DNA of 64,000 bases, taken from assembly GCA_947497945.1 (NCBI GenBank), contig CANMIP010000008.1, positions 124,001 to 188,000 of the forward strand, read 5' to 3'. Source of the DNA: an uncultured Tropicimonas sp. Its GTDB lineage: Bacteria > Pseudomonadota > Alphaproteobacteria > Rhodobacterales > Rhodobacteraceae. Below, one piece after another: positions 45,681 to 53,934 of the stretch. Position 1 is the first letter of the stretch. The number at the start of each line of letters is the position of its first letter. The notes beneath the pieces were generated by a model. The model was not told the origin of the DNA, did no database searches, and was given only the letters and a program-made list of their open reading frames with translations. The position numbers were made by a program, and so were the translations under genes.

Positions 45681-47063
45681 TTAGATCGGCAATGTTACTG
45701 TGGCTTTCAGCCCGCCGTCCTCCCGGTTCTCGAGCGAGATGTCGCCGCCATGCGACTGCACGTTGGTCCGTGAGATCGACAGCCCCAGGCCCGTTCCGCC
45801 CGTGTCCCGGGATCGCGACGTTTCGAGCCGGACGAAGGGATCGAAGACGTGCTCGAGTTGATCCTCTGGAATCCCCGGTCCGCGATCTTCAACGGCGACA
45901 CGTGCGAACTCCCCGTCGCGCCAGACTCGAATAACGGCGTGCCCTCCATAGCTCACGGCATTCTCGATCAGGTTTCTCAAGGCACGGCGCATCGATGTCT
46001 GGCGGAGCCGCACCGGGACCGGATCGGAAGAGGTCTCGAGCGTTACCACATCCGCGGAAACGTCCATGTCGGCAACCAACGCGGCGACAAGTTCCGCAAG
46101 ATCGACTGTCTCGACGGGTTCGGAATTCGAGACGCCGCGCGCGAAGGCGAGCGTGCTCTCGACCATCTCCTGCATTTCTTCGGTCGTCGCGATGATCCGT
46201 TCTCGGGTCTCGTCCTCCTCAACCATCTCGGCGCGGACGCGCAGGGCCGTCAACGGCGAGCGCAGATCGTGGCTCAGCGCCGCGAGCAGCCGTGTTCGGT
46301 CGTCGACGAAGCGCCGGATTCGTTCCTGCATCTGGTTGAAGGCGACGGTCAGGCTGCGCATCTCGTCTGGCCCCGAGGGCGTGATGGCCCGAGCCTCGGC
46401 GCCTCGTCCGAATTCCTCCGCCGACCGGGCCAATCCCCGAAGGGGACCCGTCAGCTGCCCCAAGGCAATCCAGACGGTGGCGCCGATCAGGATCGCCGAA
46501 ACCCCGAAGGTCGCGACTGCCGTCCAGGCAAGTTGATAAGGCGGGCGATGGAAACGGGTCAGGACGTTGAGCCATGAACCATTCGCCATCGCGATGGAAA
46601 TATTCATCTCCACCGAAGAGATCGGGACCGGCTGCATGGCCCGGTGCATCTGGGCCATCTGGCCAGGCATTCCGGTCATCGGCGGAGGCTGGTCGTCCGC
46701 CTGATGCAACTCCAGGCGGACCTCCGGCAAAGGTGTCGTCCCGATCTGCGCAGCGATCTGGCCCGCCAACAGCTCGGTGCCATGGCCCGCGTGATCGACG
46801 GCCGGGGTCAGGGCCAGCGAAAAACGCACAAGCGGGGAGTCGGCCGCCCGCAGGATCGAGGCATGAAGGTCCTCGGGGGCCTCGTCGATCAGCCGGGCGA
46901 CGTTCGCCGCACGGCTGGCCGCCTCCTGCCCGAGCGCTGTGCGCAGCGCCATCTCGCGCTCGTCGGCGAAGAACCACGCGACCAATGCCTGTGCCACCGC
47001 AAGGGTCAGCAGGATCAGCAGAAGCAACTGCCCTCGCAGGGATCCAGGGAAAAGCCGCCTCAT
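45681..47063 (-). CDS. Sensor histidine kinase with a methionine-rich periplasmic loop
   Basis: A 460-residue kinase. A membrane helix at residues 12-32 and another near 177-200 bracket a periplasmic domain that contains MTGMPGQMAQMHRAMQ, suited to bind Cu(I) or Ag(I). HAMP follows (LGQLTGPLRGLARSAEEFGR), then the phosphoacceptor motif LSHDLRSPLTALR, N box NLIENAVSYGG, and G boxes DRGPGIPE and GGTGLGLSI. Its start overlaps the regulator stop by four bases. The metal link rests on the Met loop and on the copper genes around it. Confidence 0.93.
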   Translation of the reverse strand: MRRLFPGSLRGQLLLLILLTLAVAQALVAWFFADEREMALRTALGQEAASRAANVARLIDEAPEDLHASILRAADSPLVRFSLALTPAVDHAGHGTELLAGQIAAQIGTTPLPEVRLELHQADDQPPPMTGMPGQMAQMHRAMQPVPISSVEMNISIAMANGSWLNVLTRFHRPPYQLAWTAVATFGVSAILIGATVWIALGQLTGPLRGLARSAEEFGRGAEARAITPSGPDEMRSLTVAFNQMQERIRRFVDDRTRLLAALSHDLRSPLTALRVRAEMVEEDETRERIIATTEEMQEMVESTLAFARGVSNSEPVETVDLAELVAALVADMDVSADVVTLETSSDPVPVRLRQTSMRRALRNLIENAVSYGGHAVIRVWRDGEFARVAVEDRGPGIPEDQLEHVFDPFVRLETSRSRDTGGTGLGLSISRTNVQSHGGDISLENREDGGLKATVTLPI

Positions 47064-47782
47064 GTCTCAACCTTCACGTCGGTTGCGAAGCTGTATCCAC
47101 CGCCCCGGACGGTGGTGATCAGGCCTGGTCGGGCCGGGTCTTCCTCGATCTTCCTGCGAAGACGGCTCACCTGGTTGTCAATGGTGCGGTCGAAGACATG
47201 GGCGGCGCGGCCGGAGGTTAGTTCGAGCAATTGATCCCGGCTCAGCACGAAACGTGGCCGTTCGAGAAAAACCGTCAGCAGCCGGAATTCCGCCGTGGTC
47301 AGGTGAACCTCGCGCCCGTCGGCATGGCGCAATTCCTGCCGGTCAGTGTCGAGCGTCCAGCCCGCGAAATGCACCCGATGACTGGTCAGGCTGCCGGCAT
47401 GCGCCTTGGCACGCCCGCTGCGCCTCAGGATCGCCTTGATCCGGGCCAGCAGTTCGCGCGGGTTGAAGGGTTTGGGCAGGTAGTCGTCCGCGCCCACCTC
47501 CAGTCCGATGATCCGGTCGGTCTCCTCGCCAAGTGCGGTCAGCATCAGGATCGGCACGGTGCCTTCCGCGCTCAGCCGACGGCAGACCGAGATCCCGTCC
47601 TCTCCGGGCATCATTACATCGAGCACGACGAGGTCGAAGCGACCGGTCTTCAGCTTCGCGTCCATCTCGACGGCGTCCCCCGCGGTACTGGCACGCATAC
47701 CGTTGCGCTCCAGATACCGGCTCACGGCATCGCGGATCTCGCGGTGATCATCGACAATCAAGATGTGTGGTATGTCCGTCAT
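47060..47782 (-). CDS. OmpR-family response regulator
   Basis: A 240-residue regulator. The receiver domain has D11-D12, phosphoacceptor D55 (LVVLDVMMPG) and Lys in LPKPF. The C-terminal winged helix is of the OmpR/PhoB type (DNQVSRLRRKIEEDP, TVRGGGYSF). ATG at 47782 is chosen because homologues start with MTD-x-PHILIVDD; an earlier start would add seven residues. It is divergent from the EF-hand gene and should control it together with its own operon. Confidence 0.94.
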   Translation of the reverse strand: MTDIPHILIVDDHREIRDAVSRYLERNGMRASTAGDAVEMDAKLKTGRFDLVVLDVMMPGEDGISVCRRLSAEGTVPILMLTALGEETDRIIGLEVGADDYLPKPFNPRELLARIKAILRRSGRAKAHAGSLTSHRVHFAGWTLDTDRQELRHADGREVHLTTAEFRLLTVFLERPRFVLSRDQLLELTSGRAAHVFDRTIDNQVSRLRRKIEEDPARPGLITTVRGGGYSFATDVKVET

Positions 47783-47882
47783 GTTTCCCACATAGCGCAT
47801 CAAACCGGGAGAGGCGCAGGAAATTGGTCGCGGGAGGTATCAACCCGCCACTTCTGCGACAAACCGATACAAGTCTCTTCCC

Positions 47883-47926
47883 GATTGGCATCATGCTGCG
47901 ACACGCGTCTCCCAGATTGGTGTCAT
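47883..47926. promoter_or_regulatory. Direct repeats in the promoter between the regulator and EF-hand genes
   Basis: GATTGGCATCAT (47883-47894) and GATTGGTGTCAT (47915-47926) are direct repeats with 10 of 12 identical bases, 32 bases apart, about three helical turns. OmpR-type regulators bind direct repeats, so these are the best candidate sites of the adjacent regulator. Confidence 0.55.
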
Positions 47927-47955
47927 CAGAACGAAGACACACAGGAGACGTGGTC

Positions 47956-48552
47956 ATGAAACGCTCAAAGAAAATTGCAGTCGCGCTGATCTCGGTTGCC
48001 GCGGTCGGCGCAGCCGTTTCCATCCCGGCACTGGCCCACGGGCCGCAGGGCGGTGGCTGGATGCAGGGATGGCAAGGCGGCCCGGGCATGATGCGCGGTT
48101 ATGGTGGAATGGGTCCGTCAATGATGGGCGACCCGGACTTCATCGAACAGATGCAGGAAATGCACCCACAGATGGGCGGCATGATGGGAGGCATGGGTGG
48201 CCCCGGCATGATGGGCGCTTTCTTCGGCGATCTTGACGCCGATGGCGATGGAACCGTTTCAGCAGACGAAGTCCGCAACGGCCTCTCGGCGGTGCTGACG
48301 GAAAACGATGGCAACGGCGATGGCACCCTCTCGCTGGAAGAGTTCCAGGCACTGCATGACGATGCGATCCGCCCACAGATGGTGGACCGGTTTCAGGCCT
48401 TTGACGAAGACGATGATGGCCAGTTGACTCCGGAAGAGTTCGCGGCTTCAGCCGACTGGATGGCGCAAATACAGGCTCGCCACGCCGCGTTCTGGCAGAA
48501 TTGTCCGTGGCTTCAGGATGACGACGCGGCCGCGGCCGAGGACAAAAACTGA
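47956..48552 (+). CDS. Secreted Met-rich EF-hand protein
   Basis: A 198-residue exported protein. After the signal peptide (AVALISVAAVGAAVSIPALA) comes a region of about 60 residues with many Met and Gly (MMRGYGGMGPSMMGDPDF, HPQMGGMMGGMGGPGMM). Three EF-hand loops follow: DLDADGDGTVSADE, DGNGDGTLSLEE and DEDDDGQLTPEE. The Met clusters could hold Cu(I), the EF-hands Ca. It is first in a row of four small genes and diverges from the two-component regulator. Confidence 0.88.
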   Translation: MKRSKKIAVALISVAAVGAAVSIPALAHGPQGGGWMQGWQGGPGMMRGYGGMGPSMMGDPDFIEQMQEMHPQMGGMMGGMGGPGMMGAFFGDLDADGDGTVSADEVRNGLSAVLTENDGNGDGTLSLEEFQALHDDAIRPQMVDRFQAFDEDDDGQLTPEEFAASADWMAQIQARHAAFWQNCPWLQDDDAAAAEDKN

Positions 48553-48615
48553 TCCTATGGCTGGGCGGCCCGAAACCGGGCCGTCCACCTCTCAACCGCA
48601 GTACGGGAGAAGAAA

Positions 48616-48945
48616 ATGGCACGCGAACTGAAACTTGGTTTTCTGCTTGCTTTCGCGCTGGCGGCTCCGTCGCTTGCTCTGGCCCATGGTCCGGGCCCCG
48701 GCAACGGGCAGGCCCCCGGTTGGAACGGTTGGCAAAATCCACCTTGTGCAACGACCGGCACAGTAGTGCCGCCCTGCGGAGCGACGCCCGGTGGAAGAGG
48801 ATACGGCCCTTATGGGAACGGCATGCCGGGCCCGGCCGCAGGCCATGGGCCGCAGATGATGCAGCAATACGGGGTTACCCCGCGTCGGGGGACGAGCTGG
48901 CCGCACTGGCCCGAAAGTGGTCCCGGCAGGAACTGGCGAAACTGA
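48616..48945 (+). CDS. Small secreted Gly/Pro-rich protein
   Basis: A 109-residue protein of no family I know. The signal peptide is GFLLAFALAAPSLALA. The mature part is rich in Gly, Pro, Trp and His and has two Cys (NPPCATTGTVVPPCG). The ATG follows ACGGGAGAAG. A periplasmic metal-binding or protective role is inferred only from its neighbours. Confidence 0.65.
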   Translation: MARELKLGFLLAFALAAPSLALAHGPGPGNGQAPGWNGWQNPPCATTGTVVPPCGATPGGRGYGPYGNGMPGPAAGHGPQMMQQYGVTPRRGTSWPHWPESGPGRNWRN

Positions 48946-48998
48946 ACCAGTGATGGAACGCATCGCTGTCAAGAGCGTTAACGGCAGGAAAGGACGAG

Positions 48999-49118
48999 AT
49001 GATGATGGGTGGATACGGACATAGCTGGGGCATGGGATTTGGCGGTATCTGGATGGTCCTGCTGATCATCGTGACGCTTCTGATGATCCTGGCTCTGGTC
49101 AAATACCTCTCGAAATAA
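48999..49118 (+). CDS. 39-residue Met-rich single-helix membrane peptide
   Basis: A short frame that begins MMMGGYGHSWGMGFGGIW, continues with one long hydrophobic helix (residues 17-34, VLLIIVTLLMILALV) and ends with KYLSK. The ribosome site AGGAAAGGACG precedes three consecutive ATG codons, and any of them could start. It lies between the secreted protein and DUF302, so it belongs to the metal-response unit. The function is unknown. Confidence 0.7.
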   Translation: MMMGGYGHSWGMGFGGIWMVLLIIVTLLMILALVKYLSK

Positions 49119-49149
49119 CGTCTCGCCACAACCGAAAGGAGACGCTCAA

Positions 49150-49536
49150 ATGAGCTATACCGTCGACAAGCTTTTCCAGAATGGCGATATTGCCGATGTC
49201 GAGGACCGCACGCGCAAGGCCCTCTCAGACAAGGGCTTCGGTATCCTGACCGAGATCGATGTAAAGGCGACGATGAAGGCAAAGATCGACGCCGATATCG
49301 CAGCTTGCAAGATCCTCGGCGCCTGCAATCCGAACATGGCCTACCAGGCGATCGGGATCGGGCCGCGCGTCGGTGCGATGCTGCCCTGCAACCTGATCCT
49401 TCGCGCGGTCGAAGGTGGTGTCGAGGTCAGCGCAATCGACCCGGAAGCCTCCATGCGGGCCATCGACAACGATGATCTCGAGAAGGTGGCCGCCGAGATG
49501 CGTGGGTTGCTGAGCGAAGCGCTTGAAGCCGTATAG
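49150..49536 (+). CDS. DUF302 family protein
   Basis: A 128-residue DUF302 protein (FQNGDIADVEDRTRKALSDK, GFGILTEIDVKATMK, CKILGACNPNMAYQAI, AMLPCNLILR). The two Cys near residues 53 and 58 and a third in MLPCN are typical. DUF302 proteins often accompany heavy-metal resistance genes, but their action is not settled. The ATG follows GAAAGGAG. Confidence 0.92.
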   Translation: MSYTVDKLFQNGDIADVEDRTRKALSDKGFGILTEIDVKATMKAKIDADIAACKILGACNPNMAYQAIGIGPRVGAMLPCNLILRAVEGGVEVSAIDPEASMRAIDNDDLEKVAAEMRGLLSEALEAV

Positions 49537-49582
49537 CGAGCCCAACAGGTTGCGGTGGAACTCGCGCAATCAGGAGAACAGC

Positions 49583-49604
49583 GCGCGCGGGATAACCCTC
49601 GCGC
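49583..49604 (+). terminator. Hairpin after DUF302
   Basis: GCGCG-C-GGG pairs with CCC-T-CGCGC across ATAA, 47 bases after the DUF302 stop. No T-run follows, so termination is possible but weak. Confidence 0.4.
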
Positions 49605-49660
49605 ATACAAACCGTACACGTTGTACTTGCCCGGACGCCTTTCCCAAAGTAGCCTTCTTG

Positions 49661-49856
49661 GATCCGGTTCTCCCGTCAGGCACAAAGTGCCGGGAGACTA
49701 AAAGGGAATTCGGAGGGACGGTACCCACATCGGGCCGTCCTGACCGAAGCCGCCCCCGCGACTGTCAGCGGAGAGTGCGGGCCGACGATGCCACTTGCCG
49801 TGCGCAGGGAAGGCAGGCCCACACCGAGACCCGCGAGCCAGGAGACCTGCCGGATC
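49661..49856 (+). promoter_or_regulatory. Cobalamin riboswitch
   Basis: The closing stem P1 is perfect: GATCCGG at 49661-49667 pairs with CCGGATC at 49850-49856. Inside are the family landmarks in the right order: AAAGGGAATTCGG, GAAGCCGCCCCCGCGACTGT, GCGCAGGGAAGGC and the B12 box GAGCCAGGAGACCTGCC. Cobalamin binding normally switches the downstream gene off. The downstream genes are cbtB and cbtA, 46 bases further on. Confidence 0.96.
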
Positions 49857-49902
49857 ATTGAAACTCGATACTGTCGGGTGTGACAGTGAAAGGAGCTACA
49901 AC

Positions 49903-50079
49903 ATGATCGCTGCACTTCAACGGAAGGCAATTCCCGGCACCTCAAGCCGCCAAGTGGCAATCCTGGTTTGCGGTATTCTCGGCCTCGGGCTCATCACCGT
50001 CGCGGGGAATGTCCAGGCATCGGCATTGCATGCTGCCGCCCACGACGTGCGCCACGCCAACGGCTTTGCCTGCCACTAA
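49903..50079 (+). CDS. cbtB: CbtB cobalt transporter small subunit
   Basis: A 58-residue protein with one membrane helix (residues 19-38) and the His/Cys tail typical of CbtB (AAHDVRHANGFACH), which probably binds the cobalt ion. It follows a cobalamin riboswitch and lies 3 bases before cbtA. The ATG follows GAAAGGAG. Confidence 0.93.
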   Translation: MIAALQRKAIPGTSSRQVAILVCGILGLGLITVAGNVQASALHAAAHDVRHANGFACH

Positions 50080-50082
50080 CCT

Positions 50083-50766
50083 ATGATCCTAAAAACTGTG
50101 TCCAGCGGCATTGTCGCTGGGGCTGCGGCAGGCCTGTTCGCGGGCCTGCTTCAGCTTGCATTCGTGCAGCCTGTGCTGCTCCACGCTGAACTCTACGAGA
50201 CTGGCGAGCTGGTGCATCGAGGGGCGGAGGCTGTTTCGGCGCAGTGGGAATGGAGCGGGATCGACCCGGCGCGAGACGGGTTGAGCCTGCTGTTCTCCAT
50301 GCTGGTCTTTGCCGGTTATGGGCTGCTTCTGGCAGCAGCGATGTCGCTGGCAACGGAGGACGAAACATCCAACTCAACGCGCACCGGTGCCATCTGGGGT
50401 GTTTGCGGCTTCGTCGCGGCGCACCTCGCGCCTGCATTCTCCCTGCCGCCGGAAGTGCCGGGGGCTGCGCATATCGACCTCTCCCAACGGCAGATCTGGT
50501 GGTACGCGACTGTCACCGTCACGGCCGTTGCCCTTTGGCTTCTGGCCTTCGGCCGAAGCAATTGGCACGTATTGCTCGCCATCGTTCTTTTGCTCGCCCC
50601 GCATGTGATCGGCGCTCCGCAGGCCGAGCATTTCGAAGGACCGGTACCGCAAGAACTTGCTGCGCTTTTCGCCAGCCGTGCCCTCGGCGCCGGGCTTGCC
50701 GGCTGGACCGTTCTCGGCGCAACACTTGCTTGGCTGCGAAAACACACTGCCGAAAGCTCCGGTTGA
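50083..50766 (+). CDS. cbtA: CbtA cobalt transporter subunit
   Basis: A 227-residue CbtA. Several membrane helices and the conserved GIVAGAAAGLFAGLLQLAFV opening are visible, as are WSGIDPARDGL, APAFSLPPEVPGAAHIDL and LAPHVIGAPQ. With CbtB it forms the predicted cobalt importer used when vitamin B12 is low. Cobalamin synthesis genes, usually next to it, are absent here. It converges on copA with a 30-base gap. Confidence 0.93.
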   Translation: MILKTVSSGIVAGAAAGLFAGLLQLAFVQPVLLHAELYETGELVHRGAEAVSAQWEWSGIDPARDGLSLLFSMLVFAGYGLLLAAAMSLATEDETSNSTRTGAIWGVCGFVAAHLAPAFSLPPEVPGAAHIDLSQRQIWWYATVTVTAVALWLLAFGRSNWHVLLAIVLLLAPHVIGAPQAEHFEGPVPQELAALFASRALGAGLAGWTVLGATLAWLRKHTAESSG

Positions 50767-50796
50767 GTCGGGCAGAACCGCCCGGAAAGACCGAGT

Positions 50797-53124
50797 TCAG
50801 ATCTCCGCCTTCCTTAACCGGAGCGAGTTCAACACCACCGAGATCGACGAGGCGCTCATCGCGAAGGCGGCGAACATCGGGCTGATCAGTATGCCGAGAA
50901 CCGGGAACAGGACGCCCGCCGCAATTGGAACACCGACCGCGTTGTAGATCAGCGCGAAGAACAGGTTTTGGCGGATGTTGCGCATCGTTGCGTGCGCGAG
51001 ACGCCGCGCCCGCACGATGCCGTCGAGATTGCCCTTCACGAGAGTAAACCCGGCGCTCTCGATCGCCACGTCGGCGCCGGTGCCCATCGCGATACCGACA
51101 TCGGCCTGCGCCAGCGCGGGCGCGTCGTTCACCCCGTCGCCGGCCATCGCAACTTTGCGCCCGGCTTCCTGAAGCTCGCGGATGATCGCCGCCTTGTCTT
51201 TCGGCAGAACTTCGGCGCGGATCTCGTTGATCCCCAGCCTTCCCGCGACCGCCTTTGCTGTCCGCTCGTTGTCACCGGTCGCCATGATGATGCGGAACCC
51301 CAACTCGTGTAGCGTCCGGAGCGCGTCGGGCGTCGTTTCTTTCACCGGGTCGGCGACACTGACCAGCCCGACGACCGCGCCGTCGATCACGACGAACATC
51401 ACCGTCTCGCCCTCGTCGCGTCGGACATCCGCCTTTTCCGAGGCTCCTCCGGCGTCCAGTCCAAGTTCCTCGATCATCCGGGCGTTCCCCAGCGCGACCG
51501 GCCGCCCGTCGACCGTGCCCTTCACGCCCATGCCCGTGACCGCCTCGAAGTCGGTGGCATTGGCCAGATCCACGTCGCGATCCTCAGCGCCACGCACGAT
51601 CGCCTCCGCCAGCGGATGTTCGGAGCCGCGTTCGAGGGAAGCCGCGAGGCGAAGGAGTTCGGTCTCGTCATGGCCTTCCTCAGGATATATCCCGACCAGC
51701 CGCGGCTTGCCCTCTGTCAGCGTGCCGGTCTTGTCCACGATCAGCGTGTCGACCTTCTCGAAACGCTCAAGCGCCTCGGCGTTCTTGATCAGGACGCCAG
51801 CCTGTGCCCCGCGACCGGTGGCTGTCATGATCGACATCGGCGTGGCCAGTCCGAGCGCGCATGGGCAAGCGATGATGAGAACCGAAACCGCAGCGATCAG
51901 CGCGTATGACAGCGCCGGCGCTGGACCCCAGCTGGCCCAACCGATGAAGGCCAGAATGGCCACGCAGATCACGGCGGGGACAAACCAGCCGGACACCTTG
52001 TCGGCATATTTCTGGATCGGCGCCCGGCTGCGTTGGGCCTGCGCCACCATCTCGACGATCTGGCTTAGCACGGTGTCGGCACCCACGCGCTCCGCCTCGA
52101 CGATTAGGCTTCCGGTTCCGTTGATCGTGGCCCCCGTCACCGGGTCTCCCTCGATCTTCTCCACCGGGACCGGCTCGCCGCTGATCATGCTCTCGTCGAC
52201 CGACGAGCGCCCATCGACGACCTTTCCGTCCACCGGCACCTTGTCACCGGGCCGAACACGAAGCCGGTCTCCGACCTGGACCTCCTCCAGCGGAATTTCC
52301 TCTTCGCTGCCGTCGTGGCGGATGACGCGCGCCGTTTTGGCCGCCATGTCGAGCAGCGCCCGGATCGCCTTGCCTGTCCCCTCGCGGGCGCGCAGTTCCA
52401 TGAGTTGACCCAAAAGGACGAGAACGACGATCACCGCCGCGGCCTCGAAATAGACCGCGACATGTCCCTCGGCATCGCGAAACCCTTCGGGAAAAATGCC
52501 CGGCGCCAGCATGGCCACGGTGCTGAAGATCCAGGCCGCCGAGACGCCCATCGCAATCAGCGAAAACATGTTCAGGTTCATCGAACGGAACGAGTTCCAG
52601 CCACGCACAAGGAACGGCCAGCCGCCCCAGAACACCACGGGCGTCCCGAGCGCGAACTCGGCCCACAGCGCGGCACGCTCGCCAAACGCTGCCCGGATAC
52701 TGCCAAGCCCGACCATCGGTCCCATCGCCAGCACCAGAAGCGGCACGGTCAATGTGGCGCCAACCCAGAATCGTCGTTTGAAATCAACAAGCTCCGGGTT
52801 CGGGCTGGTATCTTCCCCGGACGCAGTATCCAGCTCCAGTCCCATGCCGCAGATCGGGCAGGAGCCCGGTTCGGGCTGGCGGACCTGCGGGTGCATCGGG
52901 CAGGTGTAGACCGGGCCGACATGACCATCCGGCACAGTGTCGTAGTTGCCGGAAGGAACCTCACCATGATGACCGGAGTGGCCGTGATTGTCGGACTCCT
53001 GACCACTGGGCACCAGGGCCATCCCGCATTTTGGGCAATCTCCCGGCGTCTCTTGCCGGACTTCGGGATGCATAGGGCAGACAAATTCGGCCGCCGCGTT
53101 TGCGTTGCCCTTGGGAGCTTCCAT
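50797..53124 (-). CDS. copA: Copper-exporting P1B-type ATPase
   Basis: A 775-residue P-type ATPase. The cytosolic N-terminus has two heavy-metal-binding YHS-like motifs ([20 protein letters not shown] near 16 and a second near 75) with a His-rich stretch between. Core motifs are SGEP, the ion-path ACPCALG, phosphorylation site [16 protein letters not shown] and [10 protein letters not shown]7 has YN and TM8 has MSASS, the Cu(I) signature. No HMA (CxxC) domain is seen at the N-terminus. It exports Cu(I), possibly Ag(I). A CueR-type operator lies upstream. Confidence 0.95.
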   Translation of the reverse strand: MEAPKGNANAAAEFVCPMHPEVRQETPGDCPKCGMALVPSGQESDNHGHSGHHGEVPSGNYDTVPDGHVGPVYTCPMHPQVRQPEPGSCPICGMGLELDTASGEDTSPNPELVDFKRRFWVGATLTVPLLVLAMGPMVGLGSIRAAFGERAALWAEFALGTPVVFWGGWPFLVRGWNSFRSMNLNMFSLIAMGVSAAWIFSTVAMLAPGIFPEGFRDAEGHVAVYFEAAAVIVVLVLLGQLMELRAREGTGKAIRALLDMAAKTARVIRHDGSEEEIPLEEVQVGDRLRVRPGDKVPVDGKVVDGRSSVDESMISGEPVPVEKIEGDPVTGATINGTGSLIVEAERVGADTVLSQIVEMVAQAQRSRAPIQKYADKVSGWFVPAVICVAILAFIGWASWGPAPALSYALIAAVSVLIIACPCALGLATPMSIMTATGRGAQAGVLIKNAEALERFEKVDTLIVDKTGTLTEGKPRLVGIYPEEGHDETELLRLAASLERGSEHPLAEAIVRGAEDRDVDLANATDFEAVTGMGVKGTVDGRPVALGNARMIEELGLDAGGASEKADVRRDEGETVMFVVIDGAVVGLVSVADPVKETTPDALRTLHELGFRIIMATGDNERTAKAVAGRLGINEIRAEVLPKDKAAIIRELQEAGRKVAMAGDGVNDAPALAQADVGIAMGTGADVAIESAGFTLVKGNLDGIVRARRLAHATMRNIRQNLFFALIYNAVGVPIAAGVLFPVLGILISPMFAAFAMSASSISVVLNSLRLRKAEI

Positions 53125-53475
53125 TAGACAATCTCCTGTGTTTGCGCTTGGTCGCCGGAACGCGCCTCGTGCAGCAGCTGGTACTTTCCGGGCTGAAGTA
53201 CCGACGTGCTTGCTGCGCGGCGCTCTCTTGGATTCATGTGAAAGGAACGCGCCTATCCGCTAAATGTTCAATCTGGGCCTTCCGGCAGGTGGAAGGTCAA
53301 GCGTCTCGAAAGTCACCGTTTCATTACACTCGCTCGGTTGACCCTCCAGCGCAGGAAGGTCTTGTACTGCAATTTGGCGACCAAGGAAGTCCGAATCCAA
53401 CGAGATATCAAAACCATGGAATATCCCGTGAAATGGGCGCGGTTGTCGCCAATGGAGTTTGATACACCGGGCGAG
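53125..53475 (-). promoter_or_regulatory. copA promoter region with CueR-type operator
   Basis: On the minus strand TTGACC (53300-53295) is the -35 box. A dyad CCTTCC-N7-GGAAGG overlaps it (53296-53278), followed by a weak -10 (CAGATT) after a 19-base spacer. This is the layout of promoters that MerR-family copper sensors (CueR/HmrR) activate. The start of the copA gene is about 150 bases further on. No MerR gene is present in the window. No other gene is seen in this stretch. Confidence 0.75.
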
Positions 53476-53691
53476 TTCGTTTCCGGCGCTCGCCCCACCG
53501 CACGACCATTCTGGTCATATCTGGCGCGACAAGATGTGGAGTTCGAGAGCGGCATGCCAGGGTTTGGCGAGAGCCTGAGCAACCAGAAAAAATGGAATAT
53601 CATCTCCTATTAAAAATCCAAATGGCCAGATCGGATCTGCGAAATTCAAGCGTCCCGAACCGAGGCAGAACAAATGCAACAGGGAAAATGA
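53476..53691 (+). pseudogene. Remnant of a c-type cytochrome
   Basis: The frame ending at 53613 reads FESGMPGFGESLSNQKKWNI and ISY before TAA. Past that stop, in the same frame, it goes on KSKWPDRICEIQASRTEAEQ and MQQGK to TGA 53689-53691. GMPGFG plus a W-x-x-I-x-Y helix and K-S-x-WP is the C-terminus of class I cytochromes c with the Met haem ligand. About 60 bases before, in another frame, FPALAPPHDHSGHIW matches the middle of such proteins. So the gene has a nonsense codon and an internal deletion or frameshift. The CxxCH part is not found. Confidence 0.7.
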
Positions 53692-53834
53692 AATCAACGA
53701 AGCGAACCGTGTTTGAAACTGCCGCAGACATGACCAGAGAGAAGCCTTCGGACAACGAGTCCACATCGTCCAAGACCGCTCCACAACGCCCGAACCTCAC
53801 AGGTTGCAGTCCACGCTACGATAGTCCGGAATGA
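53688..53834 (+). CDS. Unrecognised short frame overlapping the cytochrome remnant
   Basis: An ATG overlaps the final stop of the cytochrome remnant (ATGA) and opens 48 codons, hydrophilic (MKSTKRTVFETAADMTREKP). I recognise no family. The overlap suggests it was the next gene of an operon, now cut short. It may well not be expressed. Confidence 0.25.
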   Translation: MKSTKRTVFETAADMTREKPSDNESTSSKTAPQRPNLTGCSPRYDSPE

Positions 53835-53934
53835 CGAACTGCAATGTAGCAGCGCTTTGGAACCGCAAATGGCCGGAATGGGTCGGTCATGCTTGTTTGG
53901 ACCGACCAACCCAAAGCTTGGAAGGTTCGCGCGC

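Noticed and set aside
53313-53603. 96-codon minus-strand frame and neighbouring short frames in 53.3-53.9 kb
   Set aside because: No motif. The plus strand shows a cytochrome remnant, so the minus frame is a shadow.
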